From the NCBI GenBank assembly GCA_029891385.1, contig CM057234.1, positions 27,080,350 to 27,144,349 on the forward strand: 64,000 bases of DNA. The letters are read 5' to 3'. Positions 11,698 to 22,252 of the stretch are shown one piece after another (position 1 is the first letter of the stretch; each line of letters begins with the position of its first letter). This DNA is from Erythroxylum novogranatense (taxonomy: Eukaryota; Streptophyta; Magnoliopsida; Malpighiales; Erythroxylaceae). Below the pieces are notes generated by a model, which was not told where the DNA came from, searched no databases, and was given only the letters and a program-made list of their open reading frames with translations. A program made the position numbers and the translations under genes.

Positions 11698-12788
11698 CCC
11701 TGTGTTTCACGTCTGAAACCCAGAAATTCTCAGATTTTTCTGATATAATCTATTCAAATCCATTCTAAACACTCCAAAACAACGTTCTACACTTAACACA
11801 ACTCATTCCTAACCTTAACTTTACCAAATAACCATTATTCCATAAATACCCAAATCAAAATCCACATTTTCCCCTAAAACCTAATCATCCGAAAACTTAA
11901 AATTTCTTAAACAATTAATACCTTAATTCAATGCTCAAATCTAACTATTTAAAACATAAATAAGTAGGAACTTACTTGATTAAAGCCTTTAAACCTTTGA
12001 GAATCACCAAGAAAACTCAAATCCCCAAACCTAAGCACATCCACGATTTTTCTCCCATTTCAACCCAAACTCCATATTCTTCCAACTCCAAGCCAAAGGG
12101 AAATGATCAAGGACAAAAGAATGAATAATTTGCAAGGAGAAAGCAAGAAGCAAATCCAAGAGGAGAATCCACGATGATGGAAGGAGGAAGAAGAACCAAA
12201 TTTCTTTCAAAAGTAAGAGAGCATCGTGGAGCAAGTTTTGCAAGGGAAAGGGTTTAAATATTACAGGATTAAGGCTTGTTTGGCAAATTTAAATGGCCAC
12301 AAGTCCAATCCGAATAACCTCAATCCAATTTCTAATTCTAATTTCTCCTGAATTCCAATGGTTCAGACCCTAATTCCTCAAATCATAATTCAAATTACCT
12401 CATATCAATTGTCAATCAAATTCGGAACCGGAATCACAATTAATCAGTCACTAAGCCATTTTTTCGGTCCGGACCCGTTACTCTAAAAATTCCAGAAAAA
12501 TTCCTATAAATCCTCAAAATTAGAAAACATCTAATCACATACTCAAATTTTCAATTCTCAATTCCTAAATTTAATTTGACATTCCAAGTCACAAATCAAA
12601 GTACGATTAACCTTAAAATAACAAACTCTCTAATTTTCACAATCAAGTCAGAAATTTGTCATACATGCATGTACATACATATGCTTGTGCAATTATGAAC
12701 ATTTATCAATAATGTAGAGGCTATGAATGCATATGCAAAGTACGTATGAGATGAACTGTACCCATCCCATCGATGACGAGATGTTACA

Positions 12789-13142
12789 CCTTAGCTTCTT
12801 CTTTTCTTGTGACCGCTAGCTGTCGCACCAATGATGTGAGGTCATCCAATCTCTTTTCCAATGAGGTCGCACCAATGTTGCGTGTTGGAAGCCATGTTTG
12901 CTATCAACACTCTAGCGGTTACTGGCATTTTGTCGACTAAAGCACCACCGCTTGCAACGTCAATCATGCTCCTGTCAGAAAGAAAAAGTCCCTCATAAAA
13001 ATATTGAATTAATAACTATTCAGTTATCTGGTGGTGTAGACAGTTAGCACATAATTTCTTAAATCTTTCCCAATATTCGTAGAGTGTTTCTCCCATATGT
13101 TGGCGAATTCTACAAATCTCCTTCCGAATATTGGTTGCTCTC
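12789..13142 (-). pseudogene. Athila-like gag, downstream fragment of the outer host element
   Basis: The minus strand reads Athila-type capsid: a RKEICRIRQ motif, then GETLYEYWERFKKLCANC, LLIQYFYEGL, DRSMIDVASGGALVDK and an ANMASNT segment. It is the continuation of the gag at 59251-59731. The two halves join at codons for PASRA / TNIRKE once the Tat element and one copy of the 5-bp duplication are removed. An in-frame stop is seen just after the HHQIT segment. The left end is cut off by the Tekay insertion. Confidence 0.9.
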
Positions 13143-13528
13143 TGGTTGGGTCGGTCGTGCTAGGCCCAAACCCACTCAAAACAACTCATGGGCCGATCGG
13201 TCCACTTCCAGGCCAAGGCCCCATTCCACGCATCCATGGTCCATTCATAGGTGGAAGTCTCCCATGCATACGTAAAGACCTAAACCTAGCGTCCGTTTCA
13301 TATATAAGGTACGACGTTGCCATGCTACAGGTACGAGATCAGAACCCTACCTTCTCTGCTTTATAGCAACCAAAACCCTCATAAAAGACTAACTTGAGTG
13401 TCGGAGGGGCTTGCCGGATATCAACCCTCGACGTGCCTTGTGTTGTTTTGCAGGAACTCTTGTTAGAGACAGTCAACTTCATGGATCCAAACGGCAACGT
13501 GCAGCCTCGCCAGAACCAGGCTGAACTA
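13143..13528 (+). repeat. 5' LTR of the Tat element (386 bp)
   Basis: Same length as the 3' copy (58860-59245). Begins TGGTTGGGTCGG. The last bases read AACTA where the 3' copy has AACCA, a mutated CA terminus. Confidence 0.94.
13301..13308 (+). promoter_or_regulatory. TATA box of the Tat LTR
   Basis: TATATAAG, conserved at 59018-59025 in the 3' LTR. Transcription would start about 30 nt further on, near 13335, giving a U3 of roughly 190 bp. Confidence 0.7.
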
Positions 13529-13529
13529 A

Positions 13530-13547
13530 TTGGCACCAACCGTGGGG
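13530..13547 (+). other. Primer-binding site of the Tat element
   Basis: TTGGCACCAACCGTGGGG directly follows the 5' LTR. It is a mutated form of the TTGGCGCCG..GTGGGG sites usual in Tat elements, so a primer tRNA other than initiator Met is expected. Confidence 0.75.
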
Positions 13548-13644
13548 CCCGACATTAGGGCACCACGTTCAAAAACACGCAGATCGGGCAGCGACAAGAG
13601 CTAACCCTCGATATAGCTACCGTCAGAAGGCCGCACTACAACAT

Positions 13645-14594
13645 ATGGGTTTGCAGTTACCTGCCACTCTACCGCCGACACACCATGATTCTCGCACACA
13701 GTCTTCGTATCCAAACGATCAGCTACAACCTCAAAACCTAGATCAAGAAGAACATAGCGTAGCCTTGGAGGACAATGCTGAGACCAATATGCATTCGAAT
13801 CTCCAGCACCCCCTAGATGCAAATCCTCATGCGCCTGTGCATGCCTCCCTCACCTAAAAGCAGATCGAGGAAGCGACTGATCTATTGATTCGTTAGATTT
13901 TACAGTCTCAGCCGGAACAACAGTAGCTGTCCGCACGGCAGATAGGTATGATGACCGATCACCACCCTGCTGAAGCCCTAGAAAAAATTATGGACGATCG
14001 GATCAATGCGTCCATGAGCTTTCGCCCGGATCGTCCAACAGCTCAATATAGCTCTCCCTTCACCCCGGCGATCTTGGATAGCCTCCCGACGGTCGACACC
14101 AAAATATCGACGCCTGAAAAGTACACTGGAAAGATCGATCCCTTAGACTATTTACAGCACTTCCAGTCAATGATGAACCTACACTGCGTCCCCGACGCCA
14201 TTCAATGTAAAGCATTTTGTACCGCCTTTCAAGAAGGAGCTCGGCGATGGTTCAACAGTTTACCTCCGAGCTACATCACCTGTTTTGAAGACTTTAAATC
14301 CCTATTTCTCAATCAGTTCGCCACAAGTAAATGGCCGCAGAAGACTGCCTTGGAAGTGATGCAGTTGACACAAGGAAGGAATGAAAATTTACAGGAGTTC
14401 ATCACTCGGTTCAACAACGAAGCTGTCGAAGTCCCTGACCTCACCTGCTCATCCATGTTGGCTGCACTTATGAGCAACACGAGGGATGAGGAGTTCAAAA
14501 AGTCATTTTCTTGACGTGAGAGCCGATGAAGAGACGGAGAGGATGAATCCCGTGGAAGAAACGCAGCAAGTCATACTGGATGAAGCAGACTGCT
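13645..14594 (+). pseudogene. Tat gag
   Basis: The capsid core is at 13948-14514: DSLPTVDTKISTPEKYTGKIDP, then YLQHFQSMMNLHCVPDAIQCKAFC, ARRWFNSLPPSYITCFEDFKSLF, QFATSKWPQKTA and the LQGRNENLQEFITRFN-like segment. This is the standard order of a plant gypsy capsid. The upstream part (13645-13857) is in the same frame but separated by in-frame stops. Near 14514 a one-base shift moves the frame. The last stretch (HFLDVRADEETERMNP...) matches the acidic segment that normally precedes RT in Tat elements, not a zinc knuckle. Nucleocapsid and protease are therefore missing by deletion. The coding sequence is then cut at 14594 by a solo LTR. Confidence 0.85.
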
Positions 14595-16133
14595 TGTTAG
14601 ACCCGGATCCCTTTTTCCCCATTAAATAGGTTTGCAATTTAAATTGTCTTTTGGTTAGTATGAAATTAGGGTTTTATTAGATTTCCTAGTGGTTAGAATA
14701 ATTTGGGATTTTAGTGCAATATATTATTAATTAAAGGAATTTAGTTAAATTAGAATTTTAATTTTGGTGTTAGATTTTAAAAGAATAAGAAAATGGTAAA
14801 TGAGGCCATAAAATAGTGTTAGGATAAATTAGGAAGTGTTTATAAGGTTTTGAGGCTTGAGGTTACTTAAGTGGGTTTTTAGCCCTTTGGCATGTCATTT
14901 AAATGATAGGGAAAGCAAACAAGTGGGCTAGGGCTTTTAAGGTGAAGTAAATGAAAAAGAAAGGAAGCAAGTGGGCTTTTAAGTGGGAGCCCACGAAATT
15001 ATTAAATGGAAGGAGGGAAAATGAAAATTTTGGGAAAGTTTAAGTTAGAAGGAGGGAAAGTTGGACATTTGGGCTTTTAAGAGGGAGCCCACGAAAATTT
15101 AAGTTGGAAGGAGGGAAAATGAAAATTTGGGAAAGGTTATAAGGAGGGAAACTACTTGGGCTTGAAGACTTGGGCTTAGGGTTTAAGTTAAAGAGTTAGG
15201 TTAATGAAGAGTTAGGGTTTAAGTTAAGGAAGCTTAGGAATTAGAAGTAACCAACGAAAATTTAAAGAAGAAGGGAAGTGATGTCGTTTTTGGCTTAGGA
15301 ATAAGAGAGAAGAGAAGCAAAATTAGGTCATTTCTTAGTTAGCCATCCGAAAATCACAAGAGAGGAGGAGAGTGAGAAGTTTCGAAAATTCAAAGGAGGA
15401 AGAAGAGAGGTAGGTTTTCAAGGTTTTCTAAGCTTTAGCAAGGAGGATTCAAGTGGTTTTATGTAAGAAGGAAGGACAAAGAAAGAGGTTCTCCATCTTT
15501 AGAAGCAAAGGAAGATTTCGTAGGTCACTATAAGGTAAGAGAAAATTCGAATTTCTTGGTTATATTGTTAGGATTTTATCTTTCTTGTTTCATATTGGTG
15601 ATTAGAAGAGTGATTAGAAGGATTTGTTGTAGGAGGAGAGGGAAAAAATCAGATTGTGTATGGATTAGGGTTTCGAAATTTATGAATTGATGTGTTAAAG
15701 TTTTGTTTTTCATGCTTTAAATGGATGATTGGAAGAGGTTTTAGAGAAAGAATAAGAAAGGAAAGAGTTCCCACCATTAGAAACTAGGAGGGTGATGTCG
15801 TGGGTTTCATGAGGGAAGAAGAAGTTGACATTTCATGGCTTTATTGTTAGGATTTGTCTAATGGTGGTTTGGAGAATGTGTTGTGAAGGAAAAATGAAAG
15901 AAGAAAAGTTAGGGAAGCTTAGTGGAAAAAAATCAGCATGTATGGATGGCTTTAGGGTTGAGAATTTTCAAAATAATGGATTAAATTGAGAGAAGTTTGA
16001 GTTAATATAGCATAGGAATGGTATAGGAAAGGTTTAGGTTAGGTTATGTAGATTGAAAGTCAAGTTTTTTACATTCTTGAAAATTCCAGCATAGGTATCT
16101 TTGATTAATTAGACTTGTTATGTTTTGTTTAAG

Positions 16134-16199
16134 GTCAATTAAGACATTTGGAGCTTGAGGAAGGACAAGTTAATCAATTGCCAAGCCAAAGAAGTCAAG
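16134..16199 (+). other. Putative LTR mini-exon (66 nt), family 5
   Basis: Preceded by TGTTTTGTTTAAG and followed by GTGGGTAAC. The next strong acceptor is CTTCCTCCCTCCACAG at 16888, giving a 689-nt intron. The sequence shows no clear similarity to the other mini-exons, but length and position match. Confidence 0.45.
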
Positions 16200-16550
16200 G
16201 TGGGTAACTTTTTAATAATTGAGTAATAAGCTACTTAAATGTCTCTTGAATGGTTTCCTATGACTTTCAAATTTTGAATGCATTATTGTTTGTGATAACT
16301 TAAACATGTATTATGTGCCTTCTTATGTAACTATATTGTGTAAAGATTAGTATAATTGTTTGACAAGTAACAAAGTTCCGAATATGAGATTTTGGTGATT
16401 ATGTGAAAGTGACTAGTTGTAATGGCCATTTGTGGCAAATCCTTATGAATATTGTAATGTTGGGAAACTTGATTTAAAATGAGAAAAATGTGAGTATGTG
16501 ATTTTGGATGAATGCCTAAAGTGAAATTGCATGATTTCTTGGGTTTGTAG

Positions 16551-16710
16551 TGATCCCTCTCATTAGCAAGTGCAAGACTTGTCTATTAGGCTTCTCCCCG
16601 CCCGCTAAAGGGCATAGGAGTTTCAAATCGGACTCTCTATTCACGGCTACACATGGTCGCTTGTAGGACATGTGTAGTACGTCTGTTAGATCACTCAAAC
16701 CATCGATATG
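16551..16710 (+). repeat. Hairpin-rich segment in the second intron-like interval, family 5
   Basis: Contains CTACACAT ... ATGTGTAG (arms of 8) near 16647-16678, AAGT..ACTT around 16570, and AACCATCGAT just after. It occupies the place of the hairpin row in the other families but is less regular. Confidence 0.45.
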
Positions 16711-18170
16711 CGATTTTGTGTTATTATATGACATTCATTGATTTTGTTGTAAATGTTTTATTGTATTAGAAATCAAGTTGTTGAATATTGACTTGAAATT
16801 TAATTGTTGATGCATGCTTTAGCTTATGCTTGGCTATTAAACTGCTACCCACGGAGTTGTCGTGCTTCACCCCTTCCTCCCTCCACAGGTATTGAGCGAG
16901 AATCGGGTCGTCGCATCGGGAATAAGGCATTACTCCGATGCTTTTGTTTTTGAAGTCATACTTTTGAAAACAATGCTTTGGCTAGCATTTTATTGGCTTT
17001 TGTAAACTTTCTTTGGAATTTTTGTATCCGGGCTAAAATGCTCTTTAAAGCATTGTATTTGCTTATTTCATGTAAATATTAAGGTTTTGAAGTTTCCATT
17101 GTATATTGTATATGTTTAAGCATGTATGGTTGTATGTTTGTAAAAGCAAGCATAAGCTTGTAGTTTCTTTATGTTTTGGAAATGGGTTGATGTTTAGGAG
17201 TTAGGTTAGATACCTAAGATTGTGTTGTTGCCATTTAGATATCTAAGATTGTGTTGTTGCCATTTGGAGTTGATGTGGTTTGGTTGTTGTATATGTGTGA
17301 GAATTTGGGAGAATGAAGTGTTTTTGTGTAGGTGGAAGTTAGGTTGGAAAATTTTAAAATTTTGGCTAGAGCATTTTTAGGGGAGGTGCTGTCCATTTTT
17401 TTTTAAAATGGGCAGCCACCTTGTTTGACTTTTAGAGCATATTAGAGTCTAAATTTGAGTGAGAGGTATTTCTTAAAGATTGTAGAACTTATCAAGATCT
17501 TTAAAACGGTATAAAATGGGTTAATTTTCGACTTAAGATGAAAAAGTTATAGGCATTTGAAAATTTCTTATTACTATTCATTTGGTAATTTTCACTATTC
17601 ATATGGTAATTAGCTAAACAACAACTTTAAACAAGTTTCTACTTCTTTTGATGATCGGTATGCCTTTTGTTTTCTTCATGAAGGTTGTAAAATATCTTTG
17701 AATCTTTCCGATGATGACATATAGGACATTTTCGATTCTTTTATATCAAAAGTTGTAACTTTTCAATTTTTGCATAATGTAGGAGCAGTTAAGTTTGGAA
17801 TAAACCTTTAAAGCAACTTATGGATGACTTTGTTTTTAACATCCTCTTCGAAAGGTATAACGTTTCTAATTAGTCTTGATAGACGCTAAATCTTCGAAAT
17901 TCGGATTTTTGAGACGTTTTCTGTTTTCTTTTGACCTAGAAGCATGGAATTTCGGATTAGCTTAGACATATGAGTAATTATGGGCCCCTAAGCATATCAA
18001 ATTTTATTGGAGGATAAATAGGGTAAATTTATCAAGGTTTATGCGGATAACGTGAACTTAAGTCCGATTTGAGGTTTAATTAGTGGTGAGGAATCACTCC
18101 CTCATGAGATGTGCGTCCAGACGTCATGCAGGACGTCGGACATGTGTCTCACCAGGGAGGGGTTCCAACA

Positions 18171-18960
18171 CTGCTCCAAGTTCACAAATCTAGGTTCCAA
18201 GCTTCAGAAGGGCCTAGTCAAAGAAATCACGGGCTGCTTGGTAGAAAACAGATCGGTCTTCGCCTGGGTACCGAGTGATATGCCTGGAATTTCTCGATCG
18301 GTCGCATCGCATTCTCTTGATATTCGACAAGATTACAAGCCAGTTACACAGAAGAAGCAGTGGCAAAGCAAAGAGCGCCACGAGGTGATTGAGAAGGAAA
18401 TAGAAAAACTGCTTAGTGCCGGGTTCATTCGGGAATTCAAATACCCTGAATGGTTGGCCAATGTCGTACTTGTGAAGAAGAAAAACAGAAAGTGGAGAAT
18501 GTGCATTGACTTTACTGATTTAAACAAAGCATGCCCAAAAGACAATTTTCCTTTGCCCAAAATCGATCAGCTGGTAGACTCCACATTAGGGCATGAACTT
18601 CTCAGCTTCTTAGACGCCTTCTCGGGCTACCATCAGATTCAAATGAGTCTCGAAGATGAAGAGAAGAAAACCTTTATAACTGATTAGGGCACATATTGCT
18701 ACCAAGTAATGTCGTTCAGCTTGAAGAATGCGGGGGCCACCTATCAGTGGCTCGTCATGGAAGTATTTAAGAAACAGATCGGTCGATCGGTTGAGGCCTA
18801 TGTGGATGATATGGTGGTCAAAAGTAAGACGGCCGCTGAGCATGTGGAAGATCTCAAAGAAGTCTTCCAGACCCTTAACAAATTTTAGATGAAGTTGAAC
18901 CCGAAAAAGTGCATTTTTGGTGTGGCATCTGGAAAATTCCTGGGGTTATGATTACTCAGC
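18171..18960 (+). pseudogene. Tat reverse transcriptase
   Basis: After the solo LTR the frame resumes with KFTNLGSKLQKGLVKEI and CLVENRSVFAWVPSDMPGI, the normal Tat pre-RT segment. RT follows: KLLSAGFIREFKYPEWLANV, VLVKKKNRKWRMCIDFTDLN, FPLPKIDQLVDST, FLDAFSGYHQI and the catalytic YVDDMVVKS at 18799-18825. The TAG at 18685-18687 is an in-frame stop inside the palm. A second stop lies near 18886 and a one-base shift at about 18945 (after GKFLG). An upstream Met at 18109 belongs to the solo LTR and is not the start of this protein. Confidence 0.92.
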
Positions 18961-20118
18961 GGGGAATTAAAGCTAATCCAGAGAAAATCGAAGCTATCGT
19001 CCAAATGCCTTCACCGCAATGCTTGAAAGATGTTCAGATATTGACCGATCGGATAGTCTCTTTGAGCAGATTCATCTCCAGGATGGGGGACAAGTGCCTC
19101 CCGTTCTTCAAAATTTTAAGGAAAGTGGATGTGACCCAGTTCCAATGGTCGGATGAATGCGAAAGAGCATTTCAACACTTGAAGCAGTATCTGACTAGTC
19201 CACCAATCCTGCAGAGCCCGATTGAGGGGGAGAGTCTGATTTTGTATCTGGCAGTCACGGAGGGGGCGATCAGTGCAGTCCTTGTTCGATCGGAGGGAAA
19301 TGAACAACGCCTGATCTACTATGTCAGTAAGGTGCTAAACGGACCAGAAACACAGTATGCGCCCATAGAAAAGCTGGCTCTCTCCTTGATAACTGTAGCG
19401 CGGAAGCTAAGGCCTTACTTCTAGAGTCGTACCATAGAGGTGTGGACCGACCATCCCCTTAGGCAGTGCCTCCAAAAGCCTGAGACCTCGGGGTGACTAA
19501 TAAAATGGGTGGTAGAGCTGGGGGAGTTCGATATACAATATAAGCCTCAGACAACGATCAAGGCCCAAGTGTTAGCAGACTTCATTACAGAAATGAGTCA
19601 ACCTGACTCACAGAGTGAGCAACACCCTGCCTGGAACCTATTTGTTGAAGGGTCATCCAATGCAGAGGGATGCGGTGCAGGAGTGGTATTAATCAACCCG
19701 CACCAAGAAGAAAAGGTAGAATATGCTCTTCGGTTAGAATTTAAAGTTTCTAATAATGAAGCAGAATACGAGGTTCTGATAGCTGGCCTCCAATTGGCAA
19801 AGGAGATGAGGGTAAAGCATCTCTAGGTGTACAGCGATAACCAAATAGTAGTTGGTCAAGTCACTGGGCAGTACAAGGCCAAGGGGAGCAGCATGATCAA
19901 GTACCTGGAACTAGTAAAGCAGGAGTTGAGCAATACTCGATCAACAGGATAGAACGAGCTCAAAATGCTAAGGCAGATGCGCTCTCCAAAATGGCTTCCA
20001 ATCGAGATGCAAAAAATAACATTTTGGTCGAGCCGCTAGAACGACCCAGCATTCAGAAAGCTAATGAAGTCCTCGACGTAAATGTCGATCGATCAAGTTG
20101 GATGGAACCGATCAGACG
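18961..20118 (+). pseudogene. Tat RNase H and second (archaeal-type) RNase H
   Basis: The first part has the connection GIKANPEKIEAIVQM, FISRMGDKCLPFFKILRK and FQWSDECERAFQHLKQYL. A retroviral-type RNase H follows (LILYLAVTEGAISAVLVR, IYYVSKVLNGPETQYAPIEKLAL), with stops near 19422 and 19496. The second part (19509 on) is the additional RNase H that marks Tat: WNLFVEGSSN, GAGVVLINP, RLEFKVSNNEAEYEVLIAGL, then, after a stop at about 19826, VYSDNQIVVGQV. In the first catalytic motif Glu (FVEGSSN) replaces the usual Asp. The segment ends where the tandem array is inserted (duplication gtacc); the frame continues at 53638. Confidence 0.9.
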
Positions 20119-20661
20119 GTACCTGTAACATCCCATTACCGATGTGATGGGTAAATTGGTAAAGTGGAACGGGTTAGGATTTTTACCGCGCATTATCGAC
20201 TAAGTATTCATTTGGCCTCTAGTTGAAGAGGACTGAGTCTTTTAGCACATGCACTGGTAGGTACATGCATTCATGATATTTTCCCGGCATTTGATTGTGA
20301 TATAGATAGGAATTGTGAATTTGTGAGACAATTAGATTTGATATTGATTTATCAAGAATTTGGAATAATTGGGCTTGAAAAATTTGATTGGAGATGTTTT
20401 AGAGTAATTGCTCATTGATAGTGAACTTTAGGAAATTTTTCTGAAAATTCAGGAGGAAATGTCCGGACCGGAATTTTTCTGAGTGGCGGACCGATTGATT
20501 GAATAGGATCGAAATAATTGTCTTATGGCAATGGGATAGTTTGATTTATGATTTTAGAAATTATTATGACGAGCCATTGAAATTTGGAGATGGAATGGAC
20601 TGGAAATAAATTGAAAAGAGAAATACATTTAGAGGAAAGAGACCGGAGGCTGATTGTTTAA

Positions 20662-20671
20662 CCTTTAAAAG
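20662..20671 (+). promoter_or_regulatory. TATA-like element of LARD LTR
   Basis: CTTTAAAAGG, the best TATA candidate upstream of the first splice donor. It is repeated in all four LTRs (LTR 3 has ATCTTTAAAAGG). It would place the transcript start near 20695. Weak evidence. Confidence 0.35.
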
Positions 20672-21068
20672 GCTTAGGGTTTGAATTTGGCAAACAAGGA
20701 AAATCCTCCTCTCCCTAGGGTACGATTCTCCTCCATCAATCGATCCCCCGTTTTTCCTCCTTGCATGATTGAGCGTTGGCTTGTTGTTTGCTTCTTCTTC
20801 CTTGTGCAAATCCCAGCCTAAACCCTAAGGAAGATGATGTGTGGTATGGCTTTGGGAGCTAAACCGTGGTGTTAAAGGTTTAGGGATTTTCTGAGATTCG
20901 AAGGTTTTGAGTTTGATTTGGTAAGTATATGATTTAATATTGTTATTTATTGTGTTTAAAGCATGCATGGGGTTAATTGTTAGAGATTAAAGTGTTTGAG
21001 TTAAGTTAGAACTAATTTTAGTGAGAGAAAAGAGAGAAAATGCTTCGGAGAAGACGAACCAGGGCTCG

Positions 21069-21241
21069 CACGTCGCGACGAATAAAATAATTAGACGTCG
21101 CGACGAGAAAAGTGTTAGACACCGCGACGAGGAAAGGAGTTTACGTTGCGACGAGCGATAGTTTGGACGTCATGACGAAAGGTTTATGCGTCATGGCGAA
21201 GCGATTTTCTTGACGTCATGACGAAGGCTTGAAGTCGCGAT
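21069..21241 (+). repeat. CGTCGCGACG palindrome cluster, array LTR 1
   Basis: About eight cores spaced roughly 20-30 nt: intact CGTCGCGACG, and CpG-decayed CGTCATGACG and CGTCATGGCG. The equivalent clusters are 26629-26778, 41647-41800 and 51802-51977, with differing numbers and decay states. Confidence 0.8.
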
Positions 21242-21755
21242 TTAGGAGACATTTCAATGGAATCAATTTGGCTTTTGAGTCATAACTTTTGATGTAGACC
21301 TCCAATTGAGGTGATGTTTGATTCGTTGTGACCTAGAGAAAGAGGTCTACCATTGAAGTAAAAGAAAGTAAGAATGTGATTGTATTTTTTCTAAAGATTG
21401 TTATTGAAAATTGAATATATAATGTGAGACTTTGAAAATGAAGTCAATGCTACTGGGAACTTTAGAAACTGAGCATAAGATAATGAATTCGATTTGACTT
21501 TGAGATACTACCATAGCGAGAATGATTTGATAAATTGATTGGAAATTTTAATTGATATTGGAAGTTCTGCAATATAAAGCCGATATTAATCAATTGAGTG
21601 GAAAGTTAGAATTTGACAAAAGAAAATAGAAAGTGGGAAATGGTACCGGGAAAATCATGAATAAGTATAGTACCTCTTTTATTCAAGGCATGTGCATCAT
21701 CAATTATGTTTGACTGTGCATTTTGGTAATGAATGGAATTATTTGATTGTTATAG

Positions 21756-21822
21756 AGGTTCCGATGGATCGATAATCCATGGATCGTGCTTAGACTTCCA
21801 GGCAGGTAGCTCGGAAGTTCAG
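21756..21822 (+). other. Putative LTR mini-exon (67 nt), array LTR 1
   Basis: Flanked by TTGATTGTTATAG and GTGAGTAACC. Implied introns: 20921-21755 (835 nt) and 21823-22494 (672 nt). Copies at 27292-27358, 42312-42378 and 52491-52557 have identical length. An 82-codon open frame beginning at 21733 overlaps it, but its conservation is no better than that of the rest of the LTR. Confidence 0.5.
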
Positions 21823-22124
21823 GTGAGTAACCTAGTTGGTTTCTCAACCCTTATGTGTTACATTTTGTGCACTTATGCCATGTGGAGAAAGGAAGGATTA
21901 TGTGTGTTTGTGTTGATTGATTTCGGACCACAGGTGTTCGAAATATTTGGTATGTGTTATAGAAGTGTTAAATGTACATAATTGGAAATTGAATTGGTTA
22001 AATGTGAAATGGGACATTGGGTGGTAAGTTGTGACACAAAAATTGTAAATTGGAACATGTGCATTCATGCATAATTGCATGATCAGATAATGGCAGTTGT
22101 GACCGGTGGAGCCAACGTATATGA

Positions 22125-22252
22125 GAGCTTAAAGCTCAACGCACAGGACCTCAGGTCCAACGTATTCAGAGCCACTGGCTCAATGTATCAGGGCATATCA
22201 CGCCCAACGTTTATCAGAGCCTCAGGCTCAACAAAATGTGCCCGCCATCGGG
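22125..22252 (+). repeat. Row of six short hairpins, array LTR 1
   Basis: Units: GAGCT-TAA-AGCTC (22125-22137), GGACC-TCA-GGTCC (22146-22158), GAGCC-ACT-GGCTC (22169-22181), GGGC..GCCC (22191-22205), GAGCC-TCA-GGCTC (22217-22229), CCCG-CCAT-CGGG (22241-22252). Starts are 21, 23, 22, 26 and 24 nt apart. Four of the six have a perfect 5-bp stem and a 3-nt loop. Spacers resemble AACGTATTCA. The region lies in the second intron-like interval. Confidence 0.85.

Larger units (their letters stand above)
2918..12788 (-). mobile_element. Ty3/gypsy chromovirus, Tekay type, degenerate, reading right to left
   Basis: Order on the minus strand: 5' LTR (12788-10051), initiator-Met-tRNA primer site, gag with zinc knuckles, aspartic protease, reverse transcriptase, RNase H, integrase with a C-terminal chromodomain, polypurine tract, 3' LTR (5395-2918). 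The chromodomain and domain order place it in the Tekay (Del) lineage. Every polyprotein domain is recognisable, but frameshifts fall in gag, at the protease/RT joint, after RT, inside RNase H and in the integrase zinc finger, so it is not autonomous now. The 3' LTR lacks about 285 bp on its left because an LTR was inserted at 2917/2918. At the right the element abuts Athila gag; the expected TSD there would be cctta (12789-12793), but the partner is outside the window. Confidence 0.93.
10051..12788 (-). repeat. 5' LTR of the Tekay element (2,738 bp)
   Basis: On the minus strand it begins TGTAACATC at 12788 and ends ..GGGCGCTACA at 10051, next to the primer site. It contains a first splice-donor-like GTAAGT (11975), a GC palindrome cluster, a 68-nt mini-exon (11062-10995), the AACCATC/GATGGTT hairpin and a CAG acceptor (10423). 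Between mini-exon and acceptor it has two decayed copies of a GAGAGCC..TATGCACTA unit (10724-10796) rather than the neat hairpin row of the other families. Confidence 0.93.
14595..18170 (+). mobile_element. Solo LTR (3,576 bp), family 5, in Tat gag-pol
   Basis: Starts TGTTAGACCCGG, ends GGTTCCAACA, flanked by ctgct at 14590-14594 and 18171-18175. It holds no primer site, polypurine tract or coding domain, so it is what remains after recombination between two LTRs. The flanking Tat reading frame is continuous across it once one ctgct copy is removed. It carries the leader signals of the other families: donor AAG|GTAAGAG (15535), mini-exon (16134-16199), donor GTGGGTAAC and acceptor CTCCACAG (16888). 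The LTR is AT-rich with long stretches of no visible feature. Confidence 0.9.

Noticed and set aside
20564..20809. Minus-strand 81-82 codon frame repeated in the array LTRs (26115, 41139, 51294)
   Set aside because: Antisense to the predicted leader exon, with no known motif. Repetition follows from LTR duplication.
21733..21981. 82-codon frame repeated in all four array LTRs (also 27269, 42289, 52468)
   Set aside because: Its conservation equals that of the whole LTR, it crosses the mini-exon and its splice sites, and it has no match to any domain I know. It is a by-product of LTR copies.
22125..22252. CRISPR-like array
   Set aside because: Regular spacing, but the repeated part is a variable palindrome and not a constant repeat with unique spacers. 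The context is a plant LTR.
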